Source of the DNA: JACPPO01 sp965262505 | GTDB taxonomy: Bacteria > Acidobacteriota > Vicinamibacteria > Vicinamibacterales > UBA2999 | DNA: 61,842 bases | NCBI GenBank assembly: GCA_965262505.1 | Contig: CBDHFM010000004.1 | Span: 1-61,842 of the forward strand | Direction of reading: 5' to 3' | Shown here: piece after piece, positions 1-7,912 of the stretch | Numbering within the stretch: the first letter of the stretch is position 1 | Layout: the number at the start of each line of letters is the position of its first letter | Notes under the pieces: generated by a model | Seen by the model: the letters and a program-made list of their open reading frames with translations, nothing else | The model's database searches: none | What the model was told of the DNA's origin: nothing | Program-made: the position numbers and the translations under genes

Positions 1-241
1 CCCGCTCGGCGGCGACGGCGAAGGTCGGGATCCCCGCGGTCCGCACCCTGCCGGTCAGCGGGTCGCCGCCCTCGCGGGCCAGCTTGCGGTTGGCAAACGC
101 CTTGGCGCGCGCGTCGGCGAGCGAGACGAGCGGAAACCCGCCGAGGCCCAGTTCACGCCGCCGGCCGCGAATGATGAGCCGCTGGACCCAGCTCCGCGCG
201 CCGCTGGGCTGTACCTGCAGGTACAGGCCGTTGCCATCACA
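1..241 (-). pseudogene. tyrosine integrase fragment, N-terminal DUF4102-type arm (continues across the window ends)
   Basis: Read leftwards, the frame gives CDGNGLYLQVQPSGARSW and then RELGLGGFPLVSL, the N-terminal arm domain of P4-like integrases. It matches the two intact integrases in the window. A TAA lies about ten codons upstream of CDG, so the usual first 30 or so residues are missing. The frame runs off base 1 at AAER. If the five shared end bases are removed it continues without a break into the minus-strand fragment that ends the window. A matching N-terminal piece lies on the plus strand at 1739-1873. It cannot be functional as it stands. Confidence 0.85.
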
Positions 242-379
242 GCTACGGATATCATGAGTCCATTAGTATCCATTGCTGTGCATTGAATACCGTAACTATC
301 TTAGCAATAAATAGTTATTACACAGTTAACGAAACGGTTTCTGGTTTTAACGTCCCACACAATCCTGATAGTTCTGCTA

Positions 380-385
380 TATAAT
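380..385 (+). promoter_or_regulatory. possible -10 box of the pair A integrase
   Basis: A consensus TATAAT ends six bases before the integrase ATG at 392. If it is the real -10 box, the transcript would start at or next to the ATG and be leaderless. This fits the absence of a Shine-Dalgarno sequence. No convincing -35 box is seen. An earlier ATG at 384 stops after three codons. Confidence 0.4.
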
Positions 386-391
386 GGATGA

Positions 392-1639
392 ATGAATAGG
401 GCGACCCCCACGGCAACTCCGCCGCGAAGAACCAAGCCCCGAGGCCGCCATCCCGACAAGGCGCTCTCGGCGGCGTTCGTGCGTGCCGCAGGGCCTGGGC
501 GCTACTGTGACGGCCAAGGATTGTATCTCTTCGTCCAGCCGTCCGGGACCAGGAGCTGGGTCCAGCGGCTCGTCGTCCGCGGCCAGCGCCAGGAGATGGG
601 ACTCGGCAGCGTCGCCCTGGTGCCGCTCGCTGAAGCGCGCGAGAAGGCGCGCGCCAACCGCAAGCTGGCCCGCGAGGGCGGCGACCCGCTCGCCGAGAAG
701 CGCCGGGCCGAGCGAACCCCGACGTTCGCCGACGCTGCCCGGCAGGTAGTGGCGCAGAAACGGGCCGGCTGGCGCAACGGCCGGCACCCGCAGAGCTGGC
801 TGGCGAGCCTGGAGCGCTACGCCTTCCCCCGCATCGGCACGCGCCTGATCTCAGAGGTGACGAGCGCGGATGTCCTGGAGATCCTCACCCCCATCTGGCA
901 CGCGAAGGCGCAGACCGCGCGGCGCGTACGCCAGCGCATCCGGGCGGTGTTGGAGTGGGCCGTGGCCATGGAGTTACGCGTGGACAACCCCTGTGACCGC
1001 ATCGGGCCGGTCCTGGGACCACAGCAGGCGCCGGTGGAGCACATGCGGGCGTTGCCGCACCACGACGTGCCGGCCGCCGTCGCAGCGGTGCGGGCATCAG
1101 CGGCAGTTCCTGCCGCCACGCTGGCGTGCGAGTGGCTCGTGTTGACCGCCGCGCGGTGGGGCGAGGTGCGCGGGGCCGAGTGGGCCGAGATCGACACGGC
1201 CGGCCGCGTGTGGACCATCCCGGCCGCGCGGATGAAGGCGAAGCGCCCGCACCGGGTGCCGCTGTCCCGCCGCACCGTGGAGATTCTCGATGCGGCGCGG
1301 ACGCTCGTCGATGGCCGGAGCCTGCTGGTGTTCCCCGGCAGTGACGGGGCGCCGCTCCCTGAAAAGGCGCTACGGCGGCTGCTCCAGAATCAGCAGATCG
1401 CGGCCGTGCCGCACGGCTTCCGGTCCACCTTTCGAGACTGGGCCGCCGAGGAAACGAATCACCCGCGCGAAGTGATCGAGGCGGCGCTGGCCCACATGGT
1501 GCAGAATCAGGTCGAGGCGGCGTACGCGCGATCGGACCTGTTCGAGCGCCGGCGGCGGCTGATGGACGACTGGGCGGCGGCGGTCAGCCAGCACCCAGTG
1601 TCCAGCAGCAGCGACGGCAGGCCGTACACGACGACATGA
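392..1639 (+). CDS. P4-like tyrosine integrase (pair A, plus strand)
   Basis: This 415-residue site-specific recombinase has the expected order: a DUF4102-like arm (CDGQGLYLFVQPSG), a SAM-like core-binding domain (about 105-200) and a C-terminal catalytic domain. Visible catalytic residues are the Arg in ARWGEVRG, the Lys in MKAKRPHR, the HGFR box, the His in ALAHMV and the Tyr in AAYARS. It is about 80% identical to the plus-strand integrase at 52362-53564; both start with MN and PRRTKPRGRHPDKALS. It is divergent from the broken integrase at 1-241. The last 20 or so residues differ from the homologue, so the 3' end may have been replaced. It probably integrates or excises a mobile segment; its att site is not identified. 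Confidence 0.93.
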   Translation: MNRATPTATPPRRTKPRGRHPDKALSAAFVRAAGPGRYCDGQGLYLFVQPSGTRSWVQRLVVRGQRQEMGLGSVALVPLAEAREKARANRKLAREGGDPLAEKRRAERTPTFADAARQVVAQKRAGWRNGRHPQSWLASLERYAFPRIGTRLISEVTSADVLEILTPIWHAKAQTARRVRQRIRAVLEWAVAMELRVDNPCDRIGPVLGPQQAPVEHMRALPHHDVPAAVAAVRASAAVPAATLACEWLVLTAARWGEVRGAEWAEIDTAGRVWTIPAARMKAKRPHRVPLSRRTVEILDAARTLVDGRSLLVFPGSDGAPLPEKALRRLLQNQQIAAVPHGFRSTFRDWAAEETNHPREVIEAALAHMVQNQVEAAYARSDLFERRRRLMDDWAAAVSQHPVSSSSDGRPYTTT

Positions 1640-1738
1640 CAGCCGCTGGCGTGCTGTGGCGAGTATCAATGCGGAGCCGTGCCGCCCGACTGGCTCTGAC
1701 CGTGTCCACGAACCGACGGTGAATCTCTGGAGGGAATC

Positions 1739-1873
1739 ATGCTACACGCGCTGCGCAGCACGCCCCAGCCCCGCTGGCCGGAACGCGCGCTCTCGAACGC
1801 CTTCGTCCGAAATGTCGCCCAGACCGGCCGCTACTGTGATGGGGATAGCGAGCAGCAGTCAAGTGGTTCATAA
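1739..1873 (+). pseudogene. integrase N-terminal fragment, broken at the CDG motif
   Basis: A good Shine-Dalgarno (GGAGGG) precedes an ATG. The 44-codon frame includes RALSNAFVRNVAQTGRYCDG, clearly the start of the same integrase family. It then leaves the family directly after CDG and stops. The rest of such a gene begins at exactly this CDG on the opposite strand at position 241. The shared bases at the two break points are CTGTGATGG. An inversion of 241-1839 would rejoin the two parts. Confidence 0.75.
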
Positions 1874-2354
1874 CACGACGCTTCCCGGCCGCGTACCGCA
1901 CCCGCTTCCCTCGACGTACCCCTCATCCTCAACAGGAACGTAGCGGACCGCGGTGGCCGTCCGCGGACGGCCGGCAACGACATCCACACGAACACCCCTG
2001 AGTCTGGCAGTATCCGGCCCCGGCCCGCTGACGCCTGGCGCCAGTACGGCGACGAGCGCCGACTCCAGTCGGCCGACCTCAGACGCGACCGCGCGCCGCA
2101 GGCAGGCGCCAGCGAACGCTACCCCTCAAGATACCCCTCACTGCCTCGCGGATGCCCCTGGACTCTACCGGACGGCTTTACGCGCTCCTGGATCGAGCGT
2201 GGCGCTGGAGCGTCCACAGAGCCGACGATCTCCGTGAGCCGACCAAGACCGGAAAGAGGACGAGCTGACCGACGCGGCTGGACCGCCGTGGACACCCGAA
2301 GCACTAGCCGGACTCAATCTGTGGAATCAACCGCGGTGGGTCGTGGCTCCGAAC
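1874..2354. other. region without a recognised gene
   Basis: Open frames here have no recognisable domain, no good ribosome-binding site and biased arginine/serine composition typical of chance frames in GC-rich DNA. I see nothing else to call. Confidence 0.5.
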
Positions 2355-2392
2355 AAAAAAAAGGCGAGCGGACACCGGAGGCGCCGCTCGCC
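2355..2392 (-). terminator. intrinsic terminator of the secreted repeat protein gene
   Basis: On the minus strand the stem GGCGAGCG/CGCTCGCC (2385-2392 with 2363-2370) has a 14-base loop and is followed by eight T residues (2355-2362). This is a textbook intrinsic terminator about 150 bp past the stop of the gene at 2543-4531. A second GC-rich hairpin (13-bp stem, TTTC loop) sits between them at 2467-2496 and lacks a T tract. Confidence 0.8.
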
Positions 2393-2542
2393 GAAAAATC
2401 GCCGGGCACAAGCTGGGAGCACCGTTCCACGACCAGAACACTCGGGGACGCTCAGAAAAGCAAAGTGGGGATCCGGCGCTTTCGCGCCGGGTCCCCCCCC
2501 TGCCCGATTACCCCCCCGGGCTCTCAGGAACGATGGGCTCGA

Positions 2543-4531
2543 CTAGCCCTGACGCCGCCGCCGAAACAGCTGCCGCGCACCGCCACCCATCAGGCCAAGA
2601 CCGAGCAGCCACTGCGCAATCAACGGCAGCGCTGGCACCGGCTCAGGCTCAGGCTCCGGCGCCGCGGTCACGGTCACCGCGACCTGCATGAGGCCGCTGA
2701 CGCCGCTGCCCGTAGCCACCACGGTCACCGACTCGTTGGCCGTCAACGTGGCGGAGCCGCTCATGTCGCCCATCGCGATCATGATCGACTCGGCATCCAG
2801 TGTGCCGCCGGCACTTGGAACCACGGCCAGAGCGATCGCGACCGCGCCGTCACCAATCGTGACGGCTCGGTTGGCCGTCGCGGTGATCATCGTTGTGCCG
2901 CCGGCCTCGATCTCCATGGGATCGGCGCTCAGCGTGACCACTAGTTCCGTGTCGACCACCATCACAGGGAACGTGAGCTCGGCGACGTTCGACACGGTCT
3001 GCGTCGGTATGAGCGAGGACGATGCCATTCTCGCCGTCCCGGTGACGGTGATCTTGGCCTCGCCGGCCATCAGCGCGTTGATCGTGACACTCTCGCCAGA
3101 CGCGGACGCACTGGCCGAGTCGCCCGCCACGGAGACGCCGTAGCTGGCCGTGTAGCCGTCCATCACATCGAACAGGTCACTCGTCATGATCGTGACCGTG
3201 TCACCCGGGTTCACGCCCTCGTCGCCGCCCCCCGCCGCAATCGCGGCCATGAGCGCCGCGTAGTCGGCCTCACTCGCCTTCGGCGTAATCTTCTTCGCCG
3301 TCTCGTCCTCAATGTAGAGCGACAGCACACCCGCGCTCGTGAGGGTCCCTGGGCCGTTGACGCTAGCACCGGACACCACGGCGTCGAACATGAGCGATTC
3401 CATGCCGACATCCTCGTCCGACCGCACTTCGATTTCTACGGCGTTGCTTATATCCGCTTCGTCCGCGATGGTGAACGTCCCTACCAGCGTGTAGTCCGCC
3501 GAATCGGCCGTGCCAGTCGGCGTCAACGCGACCGTGAGTTTCTCCTCGGCGGCGATGACGTCCCCGTCCTTGTCGACCGGCATCACCGCCACCATAACGG
3601 ACGTGCCTTCCGCCACCGACTCGGGTTGCATCTCAAGAGGATCCCCGTCCTCGTCGAGCACCATCATCGCGACCGCAGGCAGCGCGTTGATGTCCGCCAC
3701 CTTGATCGTGACCGAGGCCCGCTCCTTCGAGTTCCCCACCGCTCCAGAATGCGCGGTCAGCGTCACAGAGTCCTCGACTCGGTTTTTATCGTTGTCGGGC
3801 GATGTGATCACAATCGCCACTGTCTGGTTAGTGGAGGTAAGTGTGACTGCATCGTCCTGGTTATGGCCGTAGTCCGGATCGTCAAGATGCAGCGTCAGCG
3901 GTAGTGAACCATCTTCGTGCACAGGGACTGCCTTAAGATCCACCGCGATATCAGACCCCTCCTTGGGCGTCTTCGTAGTCACGTCCAGAACGTAGGTCTG
4001 GGTCTCGTCGTCATCAATGGTGAGTGCGGTTGGGTAGTCATCAGCTTCCAGGGTGATGGCCGTGTCATCCTCATCAACATCAACGCCGCCAGCGTCCGTC
4101 AGCGAGAAACTCAGCGTGAACTTCTCGTCCTCCGCGTCCGGGTCGTGGTTCGTCTGAAGACGGATGGAGCCTGTGCGGTTGAACGCGACGTCGCTCGTGC
4201 CCGTGTTCGCCGGAACCATGACCGTGTATGTTGCGCCTAGATTCTGGGAGACGTCGGCAGTGTCACCGGCGGTACCAGGATCAGCATCATTTGGCGAAGG
4301 CTCTGCCAACGTCACGACAAGCATGTCTTCGTCAGCTGTTCCGCTTGGGATAAATCCCTTGACGGTCACGGTATACGTGGCGGTGTCGCCCTCGGCCACC
4401 GTGTTCTTTGCCGGCCCCTCGATTTCGACCTGTGCCGACACCGTCCCAGGAGACGCCGCCAGCAGCACAGCCGCGGCAAGAGCCGTGAGCCAGTAGCCCT
4501 TGCGCATAAATGTTGATCTCGCTCCGTTCAT
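2543..4531 (-). CDS. secreted repeat protein with C-terminal membrane sorting tail
   Basis: A 662-residue exported protein. A strong Shine-Dalgarno (AAAGGAG) precedes the first ATG. An N-terminal signal peptide (hydrophobic LTALAAAVLLAA, cleavage near VSAQ) is followed by Calx-beta-like repeats rich in Asp, Thr and Val (for example EGDTATYTV and DDDETQTYVLDV), then Ig-like segments. The C-terminus is a Pro/Glu linker (EPEPEPVPALP), one hydrophobic helix (LIAQWLLGLGLMGGG) and a basic tail (RRRRQG). That tripartite end resembles IPTL/PEP-CTERM-type sorting signals of Gram-negative bacteria. It is likely surface-exposed or released, perhaps adhesive. The exact sorting class is not certain. It stands alone with its own terminator. 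Confidence 0.85.
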   Translation of the reverse strand: MNGARSTFMRKGYWLTALAAAVLLAASPGTVSAQVEIEGPAKNTVAEGDTATYTVTVKGFIPSGTADEDMLVVTLAEPSPNDADPGTAGDTADVSQNLGATYTVMVPANTGTSDVAFNRTGSIRLQTNHDPDAEDEKFTLSFSLTDAGGVDVDEDDTAITLEADDYPTALTIDDDETQTYVLDVTTKTPKEGSDIAVDLKAVPVHEDGSLPLTLHLDDPDYGHNQDDAVTLTSTNQTVAIVITSPDNDKNRVEDSVTLTAHSGAVGNSKERASVTIKVADINALPAVAMMVLDEDGDPLEMQPESVAEGTSVMVAVMPVDKDGDVIAAEEKLTVALTPTGTADSADYTLVGTFTIADEADISNAVEIEVRSDEDVGMESLMFDAVVSGASVNGPGTLTSAGVLSLYIEDETAKKITPKASEADYAALMAAIAAGGGDEGVNPGDTVTIMTSDLFDVMDGYTASYGVSVAGDSASASASGESVTINALMAGEAKITVTGTARMASSSLIPTQTVSNVAELTFPVMVVDTELVVTLSADPMEIEAGGTTMITATANRAVTIGDGAVAIALAVVPSAGGTLDAESIMIAMGDMSGSATLTANESVTVVATGSGVSGLMQVAVTVTAAPEPEPEPVPALPLIAQWLLGLGLMGGGARQLFRRRRQG

Positions 4532-5001
4532 GAGTGTCGCTCCTTTGAGACTAGGGGGTAACGGTTACTTCTTCTTTAAACCTGATACGTGTAAGCCATT
4601 TGAAATGAATGATTTCTGCGGCTTGCATAGACCGGTTACCCACACCCTTACCCACACGTCGAGCCCGACGCCAGAGGACGACAAAAGTCGTTCGCGGACG
4701 CGATCCGGCCCTCACGCCTGCCGCCACGCCTTGGCAGGCGGAGGCTGGGCGCACAACGCCGGATAGACCCCGGCGCCCTACGGCACGCGGCCGTTACCGC
4801 ATATCTGCTGGCCGGCGGGTGCCGACCACCTCGACCTCGTTCTGGGCAGCGTGCGCCGCCGCGGAAGCGCTCACCGACAGGGAGGCAAGGGTTTTTCGTC
4901 GGGATCGGCTGGTGAGCGCGCCGCCCCTCACGGTGCACAACAGGGCCGATCAGGTCCTATTGCGTCCCAACGGGCCTCTTGAGGTTTATGTGGGTTATAA
5001 A
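4532..5001. other. region without a recognised gene
   Basis: Upstream region of the secreted protein gene. The open frames on both strands are short, arginine-rich and without domains. Promoters for the genes on either side must lie here, but no clear consensus is seen. Confidence 0.45.
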
Positions 5002-5023
5002 GTGTAATAAATCTTTATTACAC
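5002..5023. promoter_or_regulatory. inverted repeat, possible operator of the AlpA-like gene
   Basis: GTGTAATAAA and TTTATTACAC form perfect 10-bp arms separated by two bases. It is AT-rich in a GC-rich setting and lies about 100 bp upstream of the AlpA-like start. It is a good candidate for a dimeric regulator site such as that of the CI-like repressor at 6541-7251 or AlpA itself. Confidence 0.5.
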
Positions 5024-5125
5024 AATAGTTTACAAGTTTCATGCACCGGGCTAGACTGTCGCGGAAGGCCACCACACCACAGGCACGGCCCTGGTCACGG
5101 CCGGGCCACCAACCAGGGAGGAACC

Positions 5126-5398
5126 ATGACCATGAGATTGCTCACGCTCCGTGACGTGACAGAGATCACCTCGCTGTCGCGGTCGGCCGTCTACGCCATG
5201 ATGGCCGAGTCCAGTTTCCCGAAGCCCATCCGCATCGGGAGCCGTGCGGTCCGCTGGGTCGAGCAGGAAGTGCTCGACTTCATCGCCAGCCGTCCCCGCG
5301 GCGGCTCCGAGCGGACCGCCGCGTCGCCGGGATGCACGGCGATCGCCTCAGGCGCCCGGAACGGCCTGCACGGCCGTCCTCGACGTCCCGATGCATGA
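5126..5398 (+). CDS. AlpA-family MerR-like DNA-binding regulator
   Basis: The start is set by GGGAGGAACC directly before ATGACC. The product (90 residues) has the compact winged-helix AlpA/excisionase fold: LLTLRDVTEITSLSRSAVYAMM, then FPKPIRIGSRAVRWVEQEVLDFIASR. Such proteins act as transcription factors or directionality factors for P4-like integrases, several of which are on this replicon. The last 30 or so residues after ASRPRGGS have no family match and may be a junction artefact. Confidence 0.85.
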   Translation: MTMRLLTLRDVTEITSLSRSAVYAMMAESSFPKPIRIGSRAVRWVEQEVLDFIASRPRGGSERTAASPGCTAIASGARNGLHGRPRRPDA

Positions 5399-5766
5399 CG
5401 CCGAGGCCGGAACGCGTGAACCGGTCCACGAGTGCCGAACGACCCCGATCCATGCAGACGGCACACCCTCGCTCCAGGCACCCCGTACGACCTCGGGCCA
5501 CAGCACCAGTCCTCCTCACGCAAAGGTCCGCGCGGCCCACTTGTACGAGCACGGCTGGATCCGGCCGGATGATGACCCGGCGCGGCTGCGGGTCGGGCTC
5601 GCGCGAGTGGTCGACCCGCGTGACTTGATCCAGGACGACCTGTTGCGGTGCGTCGAGCGCGGCGCGGTGGCCGGCAGGAGGCGATTCTTGTGTTGTGGGA
5701 CCGACCGGAAGACGGTTTGGCGCTGCGCGAGACTATGGCCACGTCGGCATCTGATCGCGACGCTGT
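5399..5766. other. no complete gene; contains left copy of a 34-bp direct repeat
   Basis: Bases 5510-5543 repeat the last codons of the CI-like repressor (frame KWAARTFA and stop) and match 6535-6568 exactly. The sequence between 5544 and 5766 has an open frame without a recognisable domain. Confidence 0.6.
5510..5543. repeat. 34-bp direct repeat, left copy
   Basis: Identical to 6535-6568 and in the same orientation, spaced 1,025 bp. The right copy is the 3' end of the CI-like repressor gene; the left copy is an orphan. The pair brackets mazEF, as expected if a cassette had entered the 3' end of the repressor gene and rebuilt it. Confidence 0.8.
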
Positions 5767-6099
5767 TTATTCGAGGATGGTGGCGAGGCGAGCCAGTACA
5801 TCATCCATGATGTGTTCGGGAACGGTTTCGAGGCGCTTCCCCGTCCGGGCACCGAGATCGAGGGCGCGGGGCTGGTCGCAGCGGATCACGCCGCTCGTTC
5901 GGGTGCCTGCGCCCTCAAGAGACACTGTGAAGCCACGCCGACGAGCGAAGCTCCCCCCCGTGGTGATGGGCAGGACGACCGGCGTCTCGGTCAGCGTGTT
6001 GAACGCGGCGGGGGACACGATCAGTACCGGCCGGGTCCCCTGTTGCTCATGGCCGGCCGTGGGATCAAGGCTGACAAGCCAGATGTCGCCTCGCTTCAC
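5767..6099 (-). CDS. mazF: MazF/PemK-family toxin
   Basis: A 110-residue sequence-specific mRNA endoribonuclease. MKRGDIWLVSLDP, GHEQQGTRPVLIVS and VVLPITT are the hallmark strands of MazF, with the conserved Arg and Ser/Thr of the active site. The GTG start shares one base with the stop of mazE (TAGTG), so the two are translationally coupled in one operon. The pair probably stabilises the replicon or defends against phage. Confidence 0.93.
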   Translation of the reverse strand: MKRGDIWLVSLDPTAGHEQQGTRPVLIVSPAAFNTLTETPVVLPITTGGSFARRRGFTVSLEGAGTRTSGVIRCDQPRALDLGARTGKRLETVPEHIMDDVLARLATILE

Positions 6100-6356
6100 T
6101 ACAACAGCTCGTTGCCGACCGGCTTGCCATCAATCCAGTCACGATCCTCGGCGGAAAGGGTCGCGGTCTCGTCGCATTGTGCCAGCAGCTCATCGAGTGA
6201 GTAGCGACGACGCACCTTGGGCACGATGATGAGGCGATCGTTCTCCACAGCGATATCCACCTTGGCCCCGACCCCGAGCTTTAGGAGGTTCAGAAGAGCC
6301 GGGGGCACGGCGAGCATGACGGAACCGCCGACCTTGCGCAGGTTGGTTGTATGCAT
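6099..6356 (-). CDS. mazE: MazE-like AbrB-fold antitoxin
   Basis: An 85-residue antitoxin. The N-terminal swapped-hairpin DNA-binding part reads LRKVGGSVMLAVPPALLNLLKLGVGAKVDI; the C-terminal part (SLDELLAQCDETA) would bind MazF. The ATG at 6356 was chosen because it starts just before the AbrB fold. It lies first in the operon and likely represses it. The AT-rich stretch 6357-6390 (TTATTATACATACATATAA) probably holds promoter and operator. Confidence 0.9.
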   Translation of the reverse strand: MHTTNLRKVGGSVMLAVPPALLNLLKLGVGAKVDIAVENDRLIIVPKVRRRYSLDELLAQCDETATLSAEDRDWIDGKPVGNELL

Positions 6357-6534
6357 GGACGTGTTTATTATTATACATACATATAACTGACTAGGCCTGC
6401 ACTGCAAGTTCCACTGAATCGTAGGCTCTGGATGAAGCCGCCCCTGGTGATCGGGCGGGTGCGGTGATTGCGTTCTCAGCGGCGGCGTCGGTCCGAAGGG
6501 GCGTCGATGTCGCTAACGAGAGCACTCCTCGGAC

Positions 6535-6568
6535 TCCTCCTCACGCAAAGGTCCGCGCGGCCCACTTG
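6535..6568. repeat. 34-bp direct repeat, right copy
   Basis: Overlaps the stop codon and last codons of the CI-like repressor; identical to 5510-5543. Confidence 0.8.
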
Positions 6569-7251
6569 ACCTCACCGACGACGACCGCGTCAGGCGGCCA
6601 GGGCCGCAGAGGCCAGACGTGCGTGTTGGGATTGTCGCTGACGAGTTGCCAGGCGCCTGACGCGTCCCGGCCGGCGCGCTTGACGACGAGGCCGTCGTCG
6701 GTGCGAACGACGAAGAGGTGTCCGACGCGGCGGCGGCGGCTGGCGTGGTTGACGAGGATCGAGCAGCCGTCGACCAGCGTCGGTTCCATCGACTCGCCGC
6801 TGACCTGGATGATGCGGCAGGTGCGGGCGACCAAGCCGTGGCGGGCGAGCCACGTCCGGCGAAACTTGATGCGCCCGGTCACGCGCTCATGGTCGACGAC
6901 GGCGCCGTCGCCGGCGGCCGAGGCCAGTTCGGAGACGCCGACGTAGTCGCCGTCATCGAAAGCTGTGGCGCGCGCGCGCGGGTCATCGAGGGTCTGTCCG
7001 GCCGTCGCGGCCGTGAGGGCGCGGAGGAGTTGATCGGCGGGTCTCGGGTCGTCGGTGAGTCCGTGCAGGTAGTCGGTCGACACGTCGAGCGCCCGGGCGG
7101 CGGTGGCCAGCTTGTCGAGCGCCCAGCCGGACTTGCCGCGCTCGACCATCGAGATCGCCTCTCGGGTATTGACGGTTTTGGCGGCGAGCTGCCGCTGGGT
7201 GACGCCCCGCAAGGTGCGCGCGTCTCGCAGGCGCTGTCCCATGAGGCTCAC
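6541..7251 (-). CDS. CI/LexA-like repressor (XRE helix-turn-helix plus S24 peptidase-like domain)
   Basis: 236 residues. Residues 4-65 form an XRE helix-turn-helix (VTQRQLAAKTVNTREAISMVERGK). Residues 130-236 are an S24/LexA-type domain with the nucleophile in SGESMEPTL and the general-base Lys in GLVVKRAG. Such repressors dimerise and can cleave themselves during the SOS response. It is divergent from the Cro-like gene at 7318, with 66 bp between, forming a typical lysogeny-type switch. It probably controls the transfer genes to the right and could link transfer to DNA damage. Its last codons are duplicated at 5510-5543. Confidence 0.92.
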   Translation of the reverse strand: MSLMGQRLRDARTLRGVTQRQLAAKTVNTREAISMVERGKSGWALDKLATAARALDVSTDYLHGLTDDPRPADQLLRALTAATAGQTLDDPRARATAFDDGDYVGVSELASAAGDGAVVDHERVTGRIKFRRTWLARHGLVARTCRIIQVSGESMEPTLVDGCSILVNHASRRRRVGHLFVVRTDDGLVVKRAGRDASGAWQLVSDNPNTHVWPLRPWPPDAVVVGEVKWAARTFA

Positions 7252-7317
7252 CTACATATAGTAATACATCTTTACAGTTGACGGGTAATTGAAACACGCG
7301 CTACGGTTGCCAAGTAA
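7252..7317. promoter_or_regulatory. divergent promoter/operator region of the CI/Cro-like switch
   Basis: 66 bp between divergent repressor genes, AT-rich (CATATAGTAATACATC). It must hold both promoters and the operators. I could not define individual half-sites with confidence. Confidence 0.5.
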
Positions 7318-7632
7318 ATGGACGTTACGCACACACAGGCCGTTCGCGGCCGTCTGGCAACCCTGGGGGTGTCACAACACGCGCTGGCGCGGGCGCTCGG
7401 CATCAGTCAAGCCACGTTGAGCCTGTGGCTGAACGGCTACCGCCAGCCGCCCACGGGGTTCGAGGCGGAGGCCGCCGCGGCGCTGGACCTGCTGGAGCAG
7501 GCGGAGCGCGCCGCGACCGAGGCGCGGGCGCAGGTGCTGGCAGGACGACGCACGCGTCGCGTCGGCGCGTGGCTGCCTCACGCGCGGCGGCCGCGGAGGA
7601 CGACGGATGAATCGGTATCGGTACGACACTAA
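7318..7632 (+). CDS. Cro-like XRE helix-turn-helix protein
   Basis: 104 residues. The N-terminal helix-turn-helix reads GVSQHALARALGISQATLSLWLNGYRQPP, followed by an Ala/Glu-rich helix and a basic tail. It faces the CI-like repressor and heads the rightward cluster leading to ArdC and the T4SS genes, so it is likely the counter-repressor or operon regulator. Confidence 0.82.
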   Translation: MDVTHTQAVRGRLATLGVSQHALARALGISQATLSLWLNGYRQPPTGFEAEAAAALDLLEQAERAATEARAQVLAGRRTRRVGAWLPHARRPRRTTDESVSVRH

Positions 7633-7696
7633 CACCGTGGACGCCTGCCGGCACACGGCCAGGCGCACACCCCGTCCCAGGAGAAAGGAGGTCGGC

Positions 7697-7912
7697 ATGA
7701 TACGCACCATCACCGTGGACGGCGAGGATGCCCTCCACGTGGACACCGCCGAGGAACTGGGCTGCGCCCTCTTGAGCGGCCGGTACGTCGTCGCATCTCA
7801 CGACGTGCTCGCCGAGTACGGGATCACCGACACGGACAATTCCGACACACAGGAGATCGTCGACGGGGCCGATTGGCGCGATGACACGTGGCGCACTGAT
7901 GGCGGGAACTGA
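7697..7912 (+). CDS. small acidic protein of unknown function upstream of ardC
   Basis: The AAAGGAGG before ATGATACGC decides the start; the product has 71 residues and is acidic. No domain is recognised. The stop overlaps the ardC start (TGATG), so the two are co-translated, suggesting a role in establishment or transfer. Confidence 0.7.
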   Translation: MIRTITVDGEDALHVDTAEELGCALLSGRYVVASHDVLAEYGITDTDNSDTQEIVDGADWRDDTWRTDGGN

